The notes under the pieces: generated by a model
Told to the model about the DNA's origin: nothing
Databases searched by the model: none
The model's input: the letters and a program-made list of their open reading frames with translations, nothing else
NCBI RefSeq assembly: GCF_020832325.1
Contig: NZ_JAFIEU010000040.1
Coordinates: 43,065 to 107,064, forward strand
DNA: 64,000 nt
DNA from: Lunatimonas sp.
Lineage (GTDB): Bacteria; Bacteroidota; Bacteroidia; Cytophagales; Cyclobacteriaceae
Direction: 5' to 3'
Position numbers and translations under genes: made by a program
Shown here: piece by piece, positions 9,084 through 19,138 of the stretch
How positions within the stretch are numbered: position 1 is the stretch's first letter
How the letters are laid out: each line of letters opens with the position of its first letter

Positions 9084-12000
9084 CTAAGAATCTCCGGACC
9101 ACATGCTTTTGAAGCCTTTGTGAAAAAAACTGTAAATCGTGCCGGAAAGACCTATGGCTGCACTCACGTAAGCGACGCTACGATCGAGTATATTGGGGTC
9201 ATAAAACCCAATCACAGACACCGAAATGAACACAAAACTAATCGCAGCAGCCTGTACCAGTCTGGAAGTTCCCTTCGCTTTTTCCTCCCTCCTAAATGCT
9301 TCAATTTCCTTTTCGGCAGTGTTGGCTAGTACAAAATTGGTGAAGGAAACCGAAAAAAGACGCAACCGATCCTGGGTAGGATTCAAGCTTAAAACACCTT
9401 TTTGCAACAGGGATGCCATTACATCCCGCATGGTATAGTTGATAAATCCTTCCGATGCGAAGTAATAGCATAGCTTCTTTTCTCTCATATTCAGCTTAGA
9501 CCACACGTTGATAAAGAAGGCTTTGTTGTACCGCTGAATAGAGAGGATACACTTTTCGTAGCGGTCCTGCGAAATCCTGCTTTCCAGCGACTCTTCCAAC
9601 AGTTCATCGGTAATGAGGCAGGCCAGCGCAGTATTGTTCTCCCCATAAATTAACTCTTCACTAAGCCCTGCTACCAAGGGGTCATTGAAAAGCGGCGACT
9701 TTACCTTCCGACGAAAACCCTGCCTATGCTCTTCGGACATGGAAGCCCAATCCCCTATATCGTGAGGCAGCAGCAATACCTCTTGGTGGAAATTAAGTGG
9801 GACGATGTAAAACAGAAACGGTTTCATGATCTCCGTTATACGCAACACTTCCATTTCGCTGGCACCCTCTTGGATAATGTCCTGAATGGATCGACCGGAA
9901 GAAATAAAGAGCAATAAACTACGGCCAAAAAACCTGTCTCTAAACCGCTCCAAAACTTCCAGTACCTCCGACGCACTGTCCAAACCATGGAGGTTTTGCA
10001 ACAAAACAGCTTGACAATCCTCCATTTCCTCTGGCCAGGAACTTTCATCCGAGGTAGCGGAAAGAATCAGTAAACGGTCTCTATTTATCAGGAAATGGTA
10101 ACGGATCCATTTGCTTATTTTCTTATTGTCCAAGCCAATTACAAAAGTAAACTTTCGCTTGATACAGGCGGAGGGTAGCCGCTTATTCTGTACCGGAAAT
10201 AAATAGTCTACAAGAAATATCCGTTTACTGACCCGCATGATTAAGTTAAAAAACAGTCCAAATAACAGGATCGTGGTTAACAAAAGCACCGGGGTCTGCC
10301 CAATTTTCTGAAAAACAACCTCGGCGATGGAAGCCGATTGCACGGAGCGATCAACCCCGTAATACACCTGCTTGGGTCGCATAAAAGAAGCCTCCACCGC
10401 ACGAATGTCCGGGGCAATAAACCTGCTTAACTCCTCATCCGAGCGGTAGGTAAGCCGGCTGAAATTCACCCGCCTCAACTGTTCGTGGACGGAGATTAAA
10501 TCTTGGTAAAAGCCGGAAACCTGCTGTATGCCCGATGGTTTGGCTCCCCCGCCCACGGGGTTTTTCCAGATGTACACTTCCTGCACAAACACCTGACGAT
10601 GAATCGCATAACCCGGCAAAAAACCCAGAACAATGATCCAGAGCAAAAAATTAAGAGAAAATATACGTTTTTCCACTTGAAGCTGCGTGATAAAGTTCCA
10701 CATCTTGGTAAGTTGGAAATGTATCTTCTTCCAACCCTTGATCTCTCCACTAAAGTCCGGCTTAAGCTTTGGCATCCTCCCCATCCCCGAAGCCACAAAA
10801 CAAAGTATCACCGCAAAAACCAATAAAAACAGCATGAGCATTCCCCAATAAAAATAATTCTGATCCAATGCGTAAGCATTTAGAAACACCAATCCTATGG
10901 CTAGCAGGAGGAAAACAAACAAAGCGGGAGCCAGAAAATTAAACTCCCGGGTGCCAAGCCCTCTTTTTGTATCGGGAAACAGCAGCACAAAATTACATAT
11001 ACTGGCACTCATAGCTAATAGCGCTGACCAAAGAAAAATGGAAAACAAGGTCAGAGGAATGACCAAATACACAAACAGAAAAACGATAATGTGAAAAGCC
11101 AACAGGTAATTGGCATATAAATATTGATTTCTCTTTGATGGAGCGGGTCGGTACCAGTCGAACGAAAACTCCCGCATGCGCAGATAGATCGGCTGCAATC
11201 GAGCTAAAAACACAAAGGAAATCAGCAAGCCAAGTAGCAACAAATACGGAAACAAAAATGCCAATGTCTCAAACGTTGTCAAAATGAACAGCGAATCTTG
11301 CAGACTCTTGTCCACCAAGTACATTACCCATACCGACGACGAAAACCCATCAAATGACAGCCGCTTAAAAATGGCCTGGTATTCGTGCCCGTTGACATAG
11401 AGAGGCATCTCCCAGCTTCGCTTCTGATGCCTTTCCGCATTGTTTCCCAACAGTGTCTGAATGCGGGACCAAACACCCTCGTCAATAGCATCCTGAAGAC
11501 GGTTTACCGGCATTTCCATTCCGGTACTTTTCATGATTACCTTTCCATCCTCCTTAAACACAAAAAAGCGGTTCCTATTCATTTCGCTACTCACTAACGA
11601 ACCTACATCGAACGTAATCGCACTACCGATTTCATCTTGGAACAAACTGACTACGCCCTCCAATGCACCGGTAGCATTGGAAAAATGAGCCGATAAGAAG
11701 GCTTTCGAGGGATTGCGTTTGGACTCTATCACATAATCTCTCTGTTTGATGCTGATAAAGGATTGGTCGCCCAGCCCCATCATCCCAGTCCCTGGTACGC
11801 CCAGCTTTCGAATGAAGCCATCGGTTCCAAATTGTATGTATTCGTTAATTGGAAGCTGGTTTTGGGTATCTTTCGTCACATCATCCTGATTCTCCGCAAC
11901 AGAAAAGCGTTGGAGGAGGGAATAATAGTGCTGAAACTGCGCTGAAATATCTCCCTCCAATTCGTTAAGCAGCTCCACATCCAGCTCGGAGGTACGTTGA

Positions 12001-13061
12001 TTCTGAATAAATGCCAAGGTATAACCTGCCACCAATGCCAAAAATATCAGAGACAATCCAATACCCATTACCTTCCCCTTGCTGAGCACATCTCCGGCAC
12101 TCAAGCTAAAAATCCCGATAATCGGAATACCAAACAAGACCAGTACCAGTACCAATACCAACACACTCAGTACGCCAAAATCGATGCGGTAAGCTGCCCG
12201 TTGGAATTGGGATCGCTCTTTCAGCCCCAATAAAAAATAGTGACCCCCAGCTAGCAAACAAGGAGACATAAAGGCTTCAAATTCCTCACTACCGAGATTC
12301 ATCTGAAATATAAGCTCTCCCGCCTTCATCACCTCTGCATTATTTTCAGGACCGATCGATGAATGGCTTTCAACCGTCGCGGGGTCGAGCAATGCAGTAC
12401 CTCTGTATTCACTTGGATAAACTACTACCCCACTGGCATCCAACAAAAATAGTCTATCAAAAAACCTTAAGGGCAAATTATCCTCCATCAACCGGAAAAA
12501 GGGCACTTCGTGCTCCACCAAAAACTTCAGGCTTCTCTCTCCCCCATCTTTCGGGTTGGAATCAAATGAAACCCCTAATCGTTCTTCAATCAACGATTCC
12601 GTCACAAAAAATCGGCTGCCCGGGTTACCTCCGGAAACCTTCCCCTCTAAATCAAAAAAATAGTTCTCCACCAACATGCTTGAAGAACTATCCCGCAAAA
12701 TTACTCGGCTTTGCAAGCCCTCGAATTGCTTTTCCGCAGCCTCTTTTCTTGATAACGTTTGAATTTGATGTAATTGAAATTTGGGATTGCTATCAAAAAT
12801 AGCGGCAATTTGTGCAGCTTGATCAGCCAATGACCCACCGGTCAATGCCAGGTAGTTTCGGCTGAGGTATTCATCGAGCTGTAAGTGGTAGTTATGAAAG
12901 GTAGCCTGTAGATTATTCTTACCAAGTACAACTGCCTTGATGGATTGGGATTCCAACTCCTTCTTGTGACTCATGGACTGCTGATACAGGTATATGGCTA
13001 CCAAGGCCGTTAGCCCAAACACATACAACCATACACGTAGATCCCGGAATTTCATTGGCAC
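9084..13061 (-). CDS. Large multi-TM protein of unknown function (1325 aa): two extracytoplasmic sensor-like regions, many TM helices, C-terminal cytoplasmic module
   Basis: Single long ORF; N-terminal TM then long extracytoplasmic region, repeated hydrophobic segments, late soluble region IKRKFTFVIGLDNKKISKWIRYHF... and two C-terminal TM helices. No family recognised. Confidence 0.85.
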   Translation of the reverse strand: MPMKFRDLRVWLYVFGLTALVAIYLYQQSMSHKKELESQSIKAVVLGKNNLQATFHNYHLQLDEYLSRNYLALTGGSLADQAAQIAAIFDSNPKFQLHQIQTLSRKEAAEKQFEGLQSRVILRDSSSSMLVENYFFDLEGKVSGGNPGSRFFVTESLIEERLGVSFDSNPKDGGERSLKFLVEHEVPFFRLMEDNLPLRFFDRLFLLDASGVVVYPSEYRGTALLDPATVESHSSIGPENNAEVMKAGELIFQMNLGSEEFEAFMSPCLLAGGHYFLLGLKERSQFQRAAYRIDFGVLSVLVLVLVLVLFGIPIIGIFSLSAGDVLSKGKVMGIGLSLIFLALVAGYTLAFIQNQRTSELDVELLNELEGDISAQFQHYYSLLQRFSVAENQDDVTKDTQNQLPINEYIQFGTDGFIRKLGVPGTGMMGLGDQSFISIKQRDYVIESKRNPSKAFLSAHFSNATGALEGVVSLFQDEIGSAITFDVGSLVSSEMNRNRFFVFKEDGKVIMKSTGMEMPVNRLQDAIDEGVWSRIQTLLGNNAERHQKRSWEMPLYVNGHEYQAIFKRLSFDGFSSSVWVMYLVDKSLQDSLFILTTFETLAFLFPYLLLLGLLISFVFLARLQPIYLRMREFSFDWYRPAPSKRNQYLYANYLLAFHIIVFLFVYLVIPLTLFSIFLWSALLAMSASICNFVLLFPDTKRGLGTREFNFLAPALFVFLLLAIGLVFLNAYALDQNYFYWGMLMLFLLVFAVILCFVASGMGRMPKLKPDFSGEIKGWKKIHFQLTKMWNFITQLQVEKRIFSLNFLLWIIVLGFLPGYAIHRQVFVQEVYIWKNPVGGGAKPSGIQQVSGFYQDLISVHEQLRRVNFSRLTYRSDEELSRFIAPDIRAVEASFMRPKQVYYGVDRSVQSASIAEVVFQKIGQTPVLLLTTILLFGLFFNLIMRVSKRIFLVDYLFPVQNKRLPSACIKRKFTFVIGLDNKKISKWIRYHFLINRDRLLILSATSDESSWPEEMEDCQAVLLQNLHGLDSASEVLEVLERFRDRFFGRSLLLFISSGRSIQDIIQEGASEMEVLRITEIMKPFLFYIVPLNFHQEVLLLPHDIGDWASMSEEHRQGFRRKVKSPLFNDPLVAGLSEELIYGENNTALACLITDELLEESLESRISQDRYEKCILSIQRYNKAFFINVWSKLNMREKKLCYYFASEGFINYTMRDVMASLLQKGVLSLNPTQDRLRLFSVSFTNFVLANTAEKEIEAFRREEKAKGTSRLVQAAAISFVFISVSVIGFYDPNILDRSVAYVSAAIGLSGTIYSFFHKGFKSMWSGDS

Positions 13062-13163
13062 AACAGCTGATACGAAACCGAGATCAATTTAGAAAAACTT
13101 TATTTTACAAAAAAATATAACACCGTATTTAACTTCTAAATAAACTGAAAAAAACAAATGTTT

Positions 13164-13484
13164 TCAAAGGTAAATCAGTAAGCCTCCATCATCGAGGATT
13201 GCTTTAAAGCAAATCAATTCCCTACAATCACCGGAGGACACCCGCCCCGATGCCAACTCAAACCGGTATTGATGAAGTGGGCATACTACCTCATCAAATG
13301 CCGTGATCCAACCCTCGCTAAGACTCGCCATACGATGTGGACAGAGCCCCTCAAAAGCGAAAAATCGCTCGCCGATTCTCGCCACGCAAACCTTTTGATC
13401 ACCCAACGATACTTGCTTGATGGTGCGCTCCGGGAAGAGGGAAATCACCCCTTCGCGACTATTTCCCAACCTATATTCCTTCAT
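13164..13484 (-). CDS. Rieske 2Fe-2S domain protein (nitrite reductase small subunit/ferredoxin-like)
   Basis: CPHRMASLSEGWI...VVCPLHQYRFELASG: paired C-x-H and C-x2-H ligands. Confidence 0.88.
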   Translation of the reverse strand: MKEYRLGNSREGVISLFPERTIKQVSLGDQKVCVARIGERFFAFEGLCPHRMASLSEGWITAFDEVVCPLHQYRFELASGRVSSGDCRELICFKAILDDGGLLIYL

Positions 13485-13557
13485 CTGTTTTTAAATATTC
13501 ATTGCGGTCACTGCATGTCCCTCACCAAAGACCGGGACGGCCTAGATCGGGAACAAA

Positions 13558-13590
13558 CAAAAAAAGGTGTGGCCGGTACTCCAGCCACAC
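13558..13590 (-). terminator. Rho-independent terminator after phosphoesterase gene
   Basis: Minus strand GTGTGGCTGGAGTACCGGCCACAC followed by CTTTTTTTGTTTG. Confidence 0.8.
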
Positions 13591-13616
13591 GGAACATCCG
13601 ATTCACCTCGTTTCGT

Positions 13617-15191
13617 TCAAAAGGCAACCGGTTCAGCTATTCGGTAGGTGCTGCGGTGCGTATGAACCTTTCCTGACCGGTCCGTAGCCCTTACCTCAAT
13701 CTGATGGGATCCATTTCCGAGATTTGTTGGCATACTGCCCCTCCATAGGTGTGTGCTATTAACCGGGTTTGAGGGCCTTCTCCCAGCCATTAACTGATCT
13801 GCCGTGTCCCACTCCATCACTTCTTTGACAAATACCGGATCTGCGGCATCCACCCAAACCAAGGGTCTCCAATCGCCCCCGTTGATTCGATACTCCACCT
13901 GATCATCCTGGTGTCCCATGTAGAAATTCACAAAAATCCCTGCCTGAGTCCCCCGGTTATTAGCAACCACCTGCGGATGAAACACGTGCATTTGATAATC
14001 CGCCGGCTTACCCAATACCTGATATTCCAACTGATAGCTGTTGTCTACTATTTTCAAACGGGTATAGCCCTTGGGGGTTCCGTCCCGCATCGTAGAAATC
14101 GGGAGGTTGTTTTCATCCAATTTGCCAGAATACCAGTCTCCATTGGTGGTACCTGCGTTAAATTCGTGAAAAGGCTTCTCACCGTGCCACCCGTCCTCTG
14201 CGGTGTAGTAATTCTGGCGCTGCAGGTGGGTATGGGCAGACATGGCCAACACATTCGGATAGGACTTCAGTAAATCAAAAAGCCGACGTCTATCGCTGTC
14301 TCGAAAGGAGATTTCGTCAACATGAAAAAGAGGAATATGAAAGGCCAGTACGACGAGCTTATCCTGGGGCACAAACCTTAGGTTGTTTTGCACGAAATCA
14401 AGTTGATCTTTCCGGAAACCGCCCCAATATCCCTGTCCGTCCCTGGGGTCGGGATACAGGATATCATCGAGCACTATAAAATGAACGCCTCCATAATTGA
14501 ACGCATAATTGGCTGGTCCAAAGCTTGCCTCAAACGACTCATCGCTCCATTCATCCCGGTCTACATCTAAATTCATGTCGTGGTTTCCCATTAGGTTATA
14601 CCAAGGCAAACCCATCGCTTTCATGACATGAATATAGGGCTGATGCAGGTCCAAGTCATCCCCCACCAGATCCCCGAGTGTCAACCCGAAGACTGCCTGT
14701 TTTTCATTTTTAGCCTCCTCAACCACGGACTTTTGAAAAAAAGCTAGCTCTTGGGTGGTATATGGCTGGGAATCCCCAAAAATCAACGCGGTAAAGTTTG
14801 TTGGCTCTTCTGCTGCATACAGCGGAAAATCCACGGATTTGGGCAGTGGCCCAGTGGGTACAACTCCCTGATACTTGGTAGCAGGTGAGCCGGAAGGCTT
14901 GTGGATATAGTAAAACTGGGGTTGGTTCGCATCATTGACGGGCACCGAGTAACCGCTGGGCTTTATCACAAAAAGAATGTTGTCCTCTCCAACCTCGAGC
15001 GAATACCTGCCTTGTCCGTCGGTCAGGACCACATCCGTTCCGTTGCTGACAGAAACGTTCGCAATTCCCTTTTCTCTCCGGTCCCGCTTGCCGTTTTGAT
15101 TGAGATCCTCGTACACATACCCCGTGGCGACCTGTTGCGAAAAAGCAGGCCACACCAACATAATCAGAAAAATAGAAAATATTTTTTGCAT
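13617..15191 (-). CDS. Calcineurin-like phosphoesterase with N- and C-terminal accessory domains
   Basis: FGDSQPYTTQEL, GDLVGDDLDL, LMGNHDMNLD, LAFHIPLFH, SAHTHLQRQ metallophosphatase motifs; signal peptide MQKIFSIFLIMLVWPAFSQ from M at 15191. Confidence 0.9.
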   Translation of the reverse strand: MQKIFSIFLIMLVWPAFSQQVATGYVYEDLNQNGKRDRREKGIANVSVSNGTDVVLTDGQGRYSLEVGEDNILFVIKPSGYSVPVNDANQPQFYYIHKPSGSPATKYQGVVPTGPLPKSVDFPLYAAEEPTNFTALIFGDSQPYTTQELAFFQKSVVEEAKNEKQAVFGLTLGDLVGDDLDLHQPYIHVMKAMGLPWYNLMGNHDMNLDVDRDEWSDESFEASFGPANYAFNYGGVHFIVLDDILYPDPRDGQGYWGGFRKDQLDFVQNNLRFVPQDKLVVLAFHIPLFHVDEISFRDSDRRRLFDLLKSYPNVLAMSAHTHLQRQNYYTAEDGWHGEKPFHEFNAGTTNGDWYSGKLDENNLPISTMRDGTPKGYTRLKIVDNSYQLEYQVLGKPADYQMHVFHPQVVANNRGTQAGIFVNFYMGHQDDQVEYRINGGDWRPLVWVDAADPVFVKEVMEWDTADQLMAGRRPSNPVNSTHLWRGSMPTNLGNGSHQIEVRATDRSGKVHTHRSTYRIAEPVAF

Positions 15192-15410
15192 ATGACTTAG
15201 TAATTTGTTGTTTCTATCGAACCTGTGTGGCATATCTGGTAAACCAACCCGAAGTGCTATGCTGAAGAATCCTGCCGGATGATTATTTTACTCACCGTAG
15301 GTGCGTACCGACCAAACAGAAGGCAGGATAATTACTTCAGACGATACAAAAACAAATCTACGCAGGTACCTATTCGCGTGTGCAAAGTTTGTGTGAACAT
15401 TAGGTTAAGC

Positions 15411-16550
15411 TTAACGCCCTTCGTTGTAAAAAACCGCGAGGCCGTCCTTACCAGCTACTACGATATCCAAAAATCCGGATTGGTTCACATCTGCAATGGC
15501 AAAGTAAATCCCGGAGCCCTTACCCTCCCCGAATGGTCCATAGGAAATGACATTCTTTGTAAACGACTCCCCGTTCCACTTAAAATAGTACATACCCAAA
15601 TGATCGTGACCACCGGGGTCGTTTCCATTGTGGGCTCGATAGCGCTTTCCGGTCACCAACTCCATCTGACCATCATTGTCGATATCTGCCCATTCTAAGC
15701 AATGATACTGGGAATGAAAGGGATCGATGGGGTGCTTCAAAAAGGAACGACTTTGACCATCTTGACGCTGCTCGTACCAATCCAGTCCATAATCGTGGGC
15801 TTGGCCCACTATCAAGTCATTTAGACCATCTCCATTGACGTCCTGCACCAGCACAGGAATACTCGCTGAACCTAGGTTGAAATGCTCATGCAGCTTCCAA
15901 GGACCGGAACGGGGATCTTCGGGTGCCTCCAGCCAGCCGTTGGCCAGGATAAAATCTCCCCTCCCATCGCCGTTGATATCTCCAAATCCTAATCCATGGC
16001 CATGGTTTGCAGCTACTTCCACACGCTCAAAGGTACCCGTCCCCTTGCCCATTGCATCTCGGACAAGTTTATAATAAGCAAGCGGCTTGTTGGGTGTATT
16101 CGGAACAATCTCCAACTGACCGTCACCGTCTACGTCCCAGGCACGGGTTGTTTCTATGTTGCCAGTTTTGTAGATCTCGTGGGTCTTCCAGGCACCGTTG
16201 TTACCCGGATTTTCCATCCAAACCAAAGTAGCACCAAACCAGCCCCCGGTGATATAATCCATGTGGCCATCGCCATTGACATCCATGGGAATGGTGGAGA
16301 AATCGTCAAAGTATTCACCCACCCGATCAAAAACCGCGATAAAATGCTTCTTTTTAAAGTCCGGCCCTTGGTACCAGTAGCTGCCGGAAACGATGTCCAG
16401 ATGTCCGTCTCCATTCACATCAAACACTCCCGCGGATTCAGCGCTCTCTGCTGCAATCAGCTGCTTCTTGAATGTAACATGCTTTGGCGGGTTATCTTGA
16501 GTTGCAAACCAAAGAGCGAAAAAGGGGATGATGAGCGATAGCGTGTGCAT
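15411..16550 (-). CDS. FG-GAP/VCBS repeat protein (secreted)
   Basis: Repeated DVNGDGHLDIVSG / DINGDGRGDFILANG / DIDNDGQMELVTG Ca-binding-like motifs. Confidence 0.9.
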   Translation of the reverse strand: MHTLSLIIPFFALWFATQDNPPKHVTFKKQLIAAESAESAGVFDVNGDGHLDIVSGSYWYQGPDFKKKHFIAVFDRVGEYFDDFSTIPMDVNGDGHMDYITGGWFGATLVWMENPGNNGAWKTHEIYKTGNIETTRAWDVDGDGQLEIVPNTPNKPLAYYKLVRDAMGKGTGTFERVEVAANHGHGLGFGDINGDGRGDFILANGWLEAPEDPRSGPWKLHEHFNLGSASIPVLVQDVNGDGLNDLIVGQAHDYGLDWYEQRQDGQSRSFLKHPIDPFHSQYHCLEWADIDNDGQMELVTGKRYRAHNGNDPGGHDHLGMYYFKWNGESFTKNVISYGPFGEGKGSGIYFAIADVNQSGFLDIVVAGKDGLAVFYNEGR

Positions 16551-16592
16551 GTTTGGTGATTTTGGGTTTGAAATACGTCCACTACGGACTAG

Positions 16593-17396
16593 TTAATTTT
16601 GTAACAACCATTGGCCAACTCGCTGATTAAAGTCCTCCAAATTTTCCCAATGAAAGGCGTGTCCACTGTTGGGATAAATATGGAGATCCGCCCCGGGAAT
16701 AGCCTTTGCTACCTCCTCAGTCATCCACTTGGGTGTAAACTCGTCGGCCTCGCCACCTACGACAAAGGTGGGTATCTGTACATGCCCAAGCTGCTTCAAC
16801 ACATCGTGTTCTATACAGGCCGCAGCCTGTCCTTCCAGCCCGAGTAGGGGCTGAGGATTGGAGTCGTTTGCAGCACCCTCTCTATCCTCCAACATGGCTT
16901 GGAAAGTGCCCGGATCATCCCAAGAGGCTTTGGAAAAAATTAACTGCTGAATAAAACGGCTAAACTCCTGCGGCCTAAAGCGAGCCTTACAATCTACCAT
17001 CAGTTCGAAAATTGCCTTGGCCTTGTTGTCGCAGCGGGCCCAAGGACACATCAAGACCATTGACCTTACCTTGTGAGGATGTCGAATCGCCAATTGCTGC
17101 GCAATGGTACTGCCCATAGAAACTCCGGCAACACGGGCTTGGGAAATGCCCAAGGCTTCCAATAACGCGGCACAGTCATCTGCCATCAATGCAGTAGAAT
17201 AAGGTCCCACGGGCTTTGACGACCGGCCAACTCCCCGGTTATCCATTAGAATACAGGTAAAATCCTTTTCCCATGCTGCAGTATGCTTCTCCCACACCGA
17301 TCCTGGAGCGGTGATCCCCATGATGAGCAGTAGAGGCTCACCACTACCCCGGGTCTCATAGTAAATATCTATTCCGTTTGCGTTTACAGTCGGCAT
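16593..17396 (-). CDS. Alpha/beta hydrolase
   Basis: GSGEPLLLIMG, DNRGVGRS, VAGVSMGSTIAQQLA nucleophile elbow, NSGHAFHWENLEDF. MPTVNANGIDIYYETRG start preferred (17396). Confidence 0.9.
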   Translation of the reverse strand: MPTVNANGIDIYYETRGSGEPLLLIMGITAPGSVWEKHTAAWEKDFTCILMDNRGVGRSSKPVGPYSTALMADDCAALLEALGISQARVAGVSMGSTIAQQLAIRHPHKVRSMVLMCPWARCDNKAKAIFELMVDCKARFRPQEFSRFIQQLIFSKASWDDPGTFQAMLEDREGAANDSNPQPLLGLEGQAAACIEHDVLKQLGHVQIPTFVVGGEADEFTPKWMTEEVAKAIPGADLHIYPNSGHAFHWENLEDFNQRVGQWLLQN

Positions 17397-17401
17397 CTTA
17401 C

Positions 17402-18226
17402 TTAGGTTAGTTGTTTGACCAAGGTTTCGTGTATCCACTTTCCATCGTGGAGAGTTACAAAGTCCGGATCCTCCAAGGCCTCCTGCCCCTCATCCTCGCA
17501 GATGATCCAACCTGGAAATGCAATATCTTTCAGCCATTGGGTGATTCCCACCAGGTCCACCTTTCCATTCCCCATCAACGTAAACTCTGGATTGCCGTCC
17601 CAATCTTTGTAATGTACATGATTGATCAGGGACTGGTATTCCTTCATTTTGGCCAATGGATCCATTCCGCCGTTGATGATATGGCCTACATCCGGGCACC
17701 AACCGGTGACGGATGCATCCAATCCTTCCAAGATGACCTGATAATCTTCCTCGGTACGGGTAATGGACGTGTGGGGTGAATTAGGGTGAAAACTACTAAC
17801 CACACCGCGGTCTGCTGCCCGCTTCGAAACTTCGTTCACAATGGATGTCAAACTTTTACGTCTGCTTACCAAATCGTGCCGTCCGGTAGGTATTTGTACC
17901 GTGCACAACACCGAACCTGGAAACTGCTCCAACATACTGATGGCATCATCCGCTATGCGCCGCTCTTCGTCGGTTTCCTTTGCACCGTTCCAATCCAAAG
18001 CCAGCGCCACGGCAGCCAGGTCTATGTTTCGCTGATTTAACTTGTCTGCCAGCAGCTTCGGGTCAGAGAGCGGCCCCATCCAGGTAAAAATAGGCTGTAT
18101 GCCGGTAAACCCTGCGTCGGCAATAATGTCAATCATATGTGCCAGCTGACCCTTATGGGTTTCCCCATTGCCAGCCATAAACCAAGTATATACTTCTGCT
18201 CCAAAACGGAATGGTAATTTCATCAT
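17402..18226 (-). CDS. Sugar phosphate isomerase/epimerase family protein (TIM barrel)
   Basis: DAGFTGIQPIF, FHPNSPHTSI, WCPDVGHIINGGMD, HVHYKDWDG, WIICEDEG: AP-endonuclease-2-like barrel motifs. Confidence 0.87.
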   Translation of the reverse strand: MMKLPFRFGAEVYTWFMAGNGETHKGQLAHMIDIIADAGFTGIQPIFTWMGPLSDPKLLADKLNQRNIDLAAVALALDWNGAKETDEERRIADDAISMLEQFPGSVLCTVQIPTGRHDLVSRRKSLTSIVNEVSKRAADRGVVSSFHPNSPHTSITRTEEDYQVILEGLDASVTGWCPDVGHIINGGMDPLAKMKEYQSLINHVHYKDWDGNPEFTLMGNGKVDLVGITQWLKDIAFPGWIICEDEGQEALEDPDFVTLHDGKWIHETLVKQLT

Positions 18227-18271
18227 TGTGTCAAGCGTTAGTTTGAGATTATATTTTCTAGGATTATCGGA

Positions 18272-19126
18272 TTAGAGGCCGTGCTTGGCACCCATCTCTT
18301 TGATGAACTTCAAGCCGTTTTCTGCCATCTCCCAAGGCTGGGAAAACTCCCTCCACACGCCAATGGAATTTGCGAAATCCGGGTCATTGCGGGTAAAACC
18401 CTCGATGGTCAGCCACCCGTCAAAGCCCACTTCGGCCAAGGCAGAAAATGCATCGTCCCATGGCACATGGCCGGATCCAGGGGTACCGCGGTCATTCTCA
18501 CTAATGTGCACGTGGCCCAACATAGGCGCTATCTTGCGAATGGCATCGCCAAGTTTCTTTTCTTCTATGTTGGCATGGTGAGTGTCAAACATGGCCTTTA
18601 CATGGGGATGGTCTACTTTCTTCAATAGGTGAATCAGTTGGTCCATGGTATTGCACAGGTAGCATTCGAATCGGTTGAGGGCTTCAGGTGTCAAAAGAAT
18701 GCCCGCCTGTTGCGCATAGTCACCGGCCTTATGGAGCACCTCCGCACTACGCTCATACTCCGATTCCTCCGGAGCGCGCTTGGCAAATACGGTAAATGCC
18801 GAATGAAAAGGACCACATATCAGTTTTGCTCCAAGGTCGTAGGAACGGTCTATGGTCCACTTGATCTTATCCAATGCCTTTGCCCTGACTCCTGCATCCG
18901 GGTCTATAGGGTTTTCATCAGGGCCTAATACAAATACGGTGGTGGTTTCCATCCCCAAGCTTCTTACGTGATCTCCTATGCGCTTGTAGGCCTGCTCATC
19001 TGGCGCTCCCACCAAAAATTCCACCCCATCGTATCCGGTTGTTTTCAATCGGTCAATAATCGGTTTGAGGTCGTCGGAAACGGCGGCAGACCAAGCCAGT
19101 ACATTGAATCCAATTTTGTTCTTCAT
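18272..19126 (-). CDS. Sugar phosphate isomerase/epimerase (hydroxypyruvate-isomerase/epimerase-like TIM barrel)
   Basis: TGYDGVEFLVG, LTPEALNRFECYLCNT, KAMFDTHHANIEE, GHVHISENDRGTPGSGHVPWDD, WLTIEGFTRNDP. Confidence 0.9.
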   Translation of the reverse strand: MKNKIGFNVLAWSAAVSDDLKPIIDRLKTTGYDGVEFLVGAPDEQAYKRIGDHVRSLGMETTTVFVLGPDENPIDPDAGVRAKALDKIKWTIDRSYDLGAKLICGPFHSAFTVFAKRAPEESEYERSAEVLHKAGDYAQQAGILLTPEALNRFECYLCNTMDQLIHLLKKVDHPHVKAMFDTHHANIEEKKLGDAIRKIAPMLGHVHISENDRGTPGSGHVPWDDAFSALAEVGFDGWLTIEGFTRNDPDFANSIGVWREFSQPWEMAENGLKFIKEMGAKHGL

Positions 19127-19138
19127 ATTGCTATCCTT

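Noticed and set aside
15996-16541. 181-aa plus-strand ORF opposite the VCBS gene
   Set aside because: Antisense shadow of a strongly supported repeat protein; no motif or start context.
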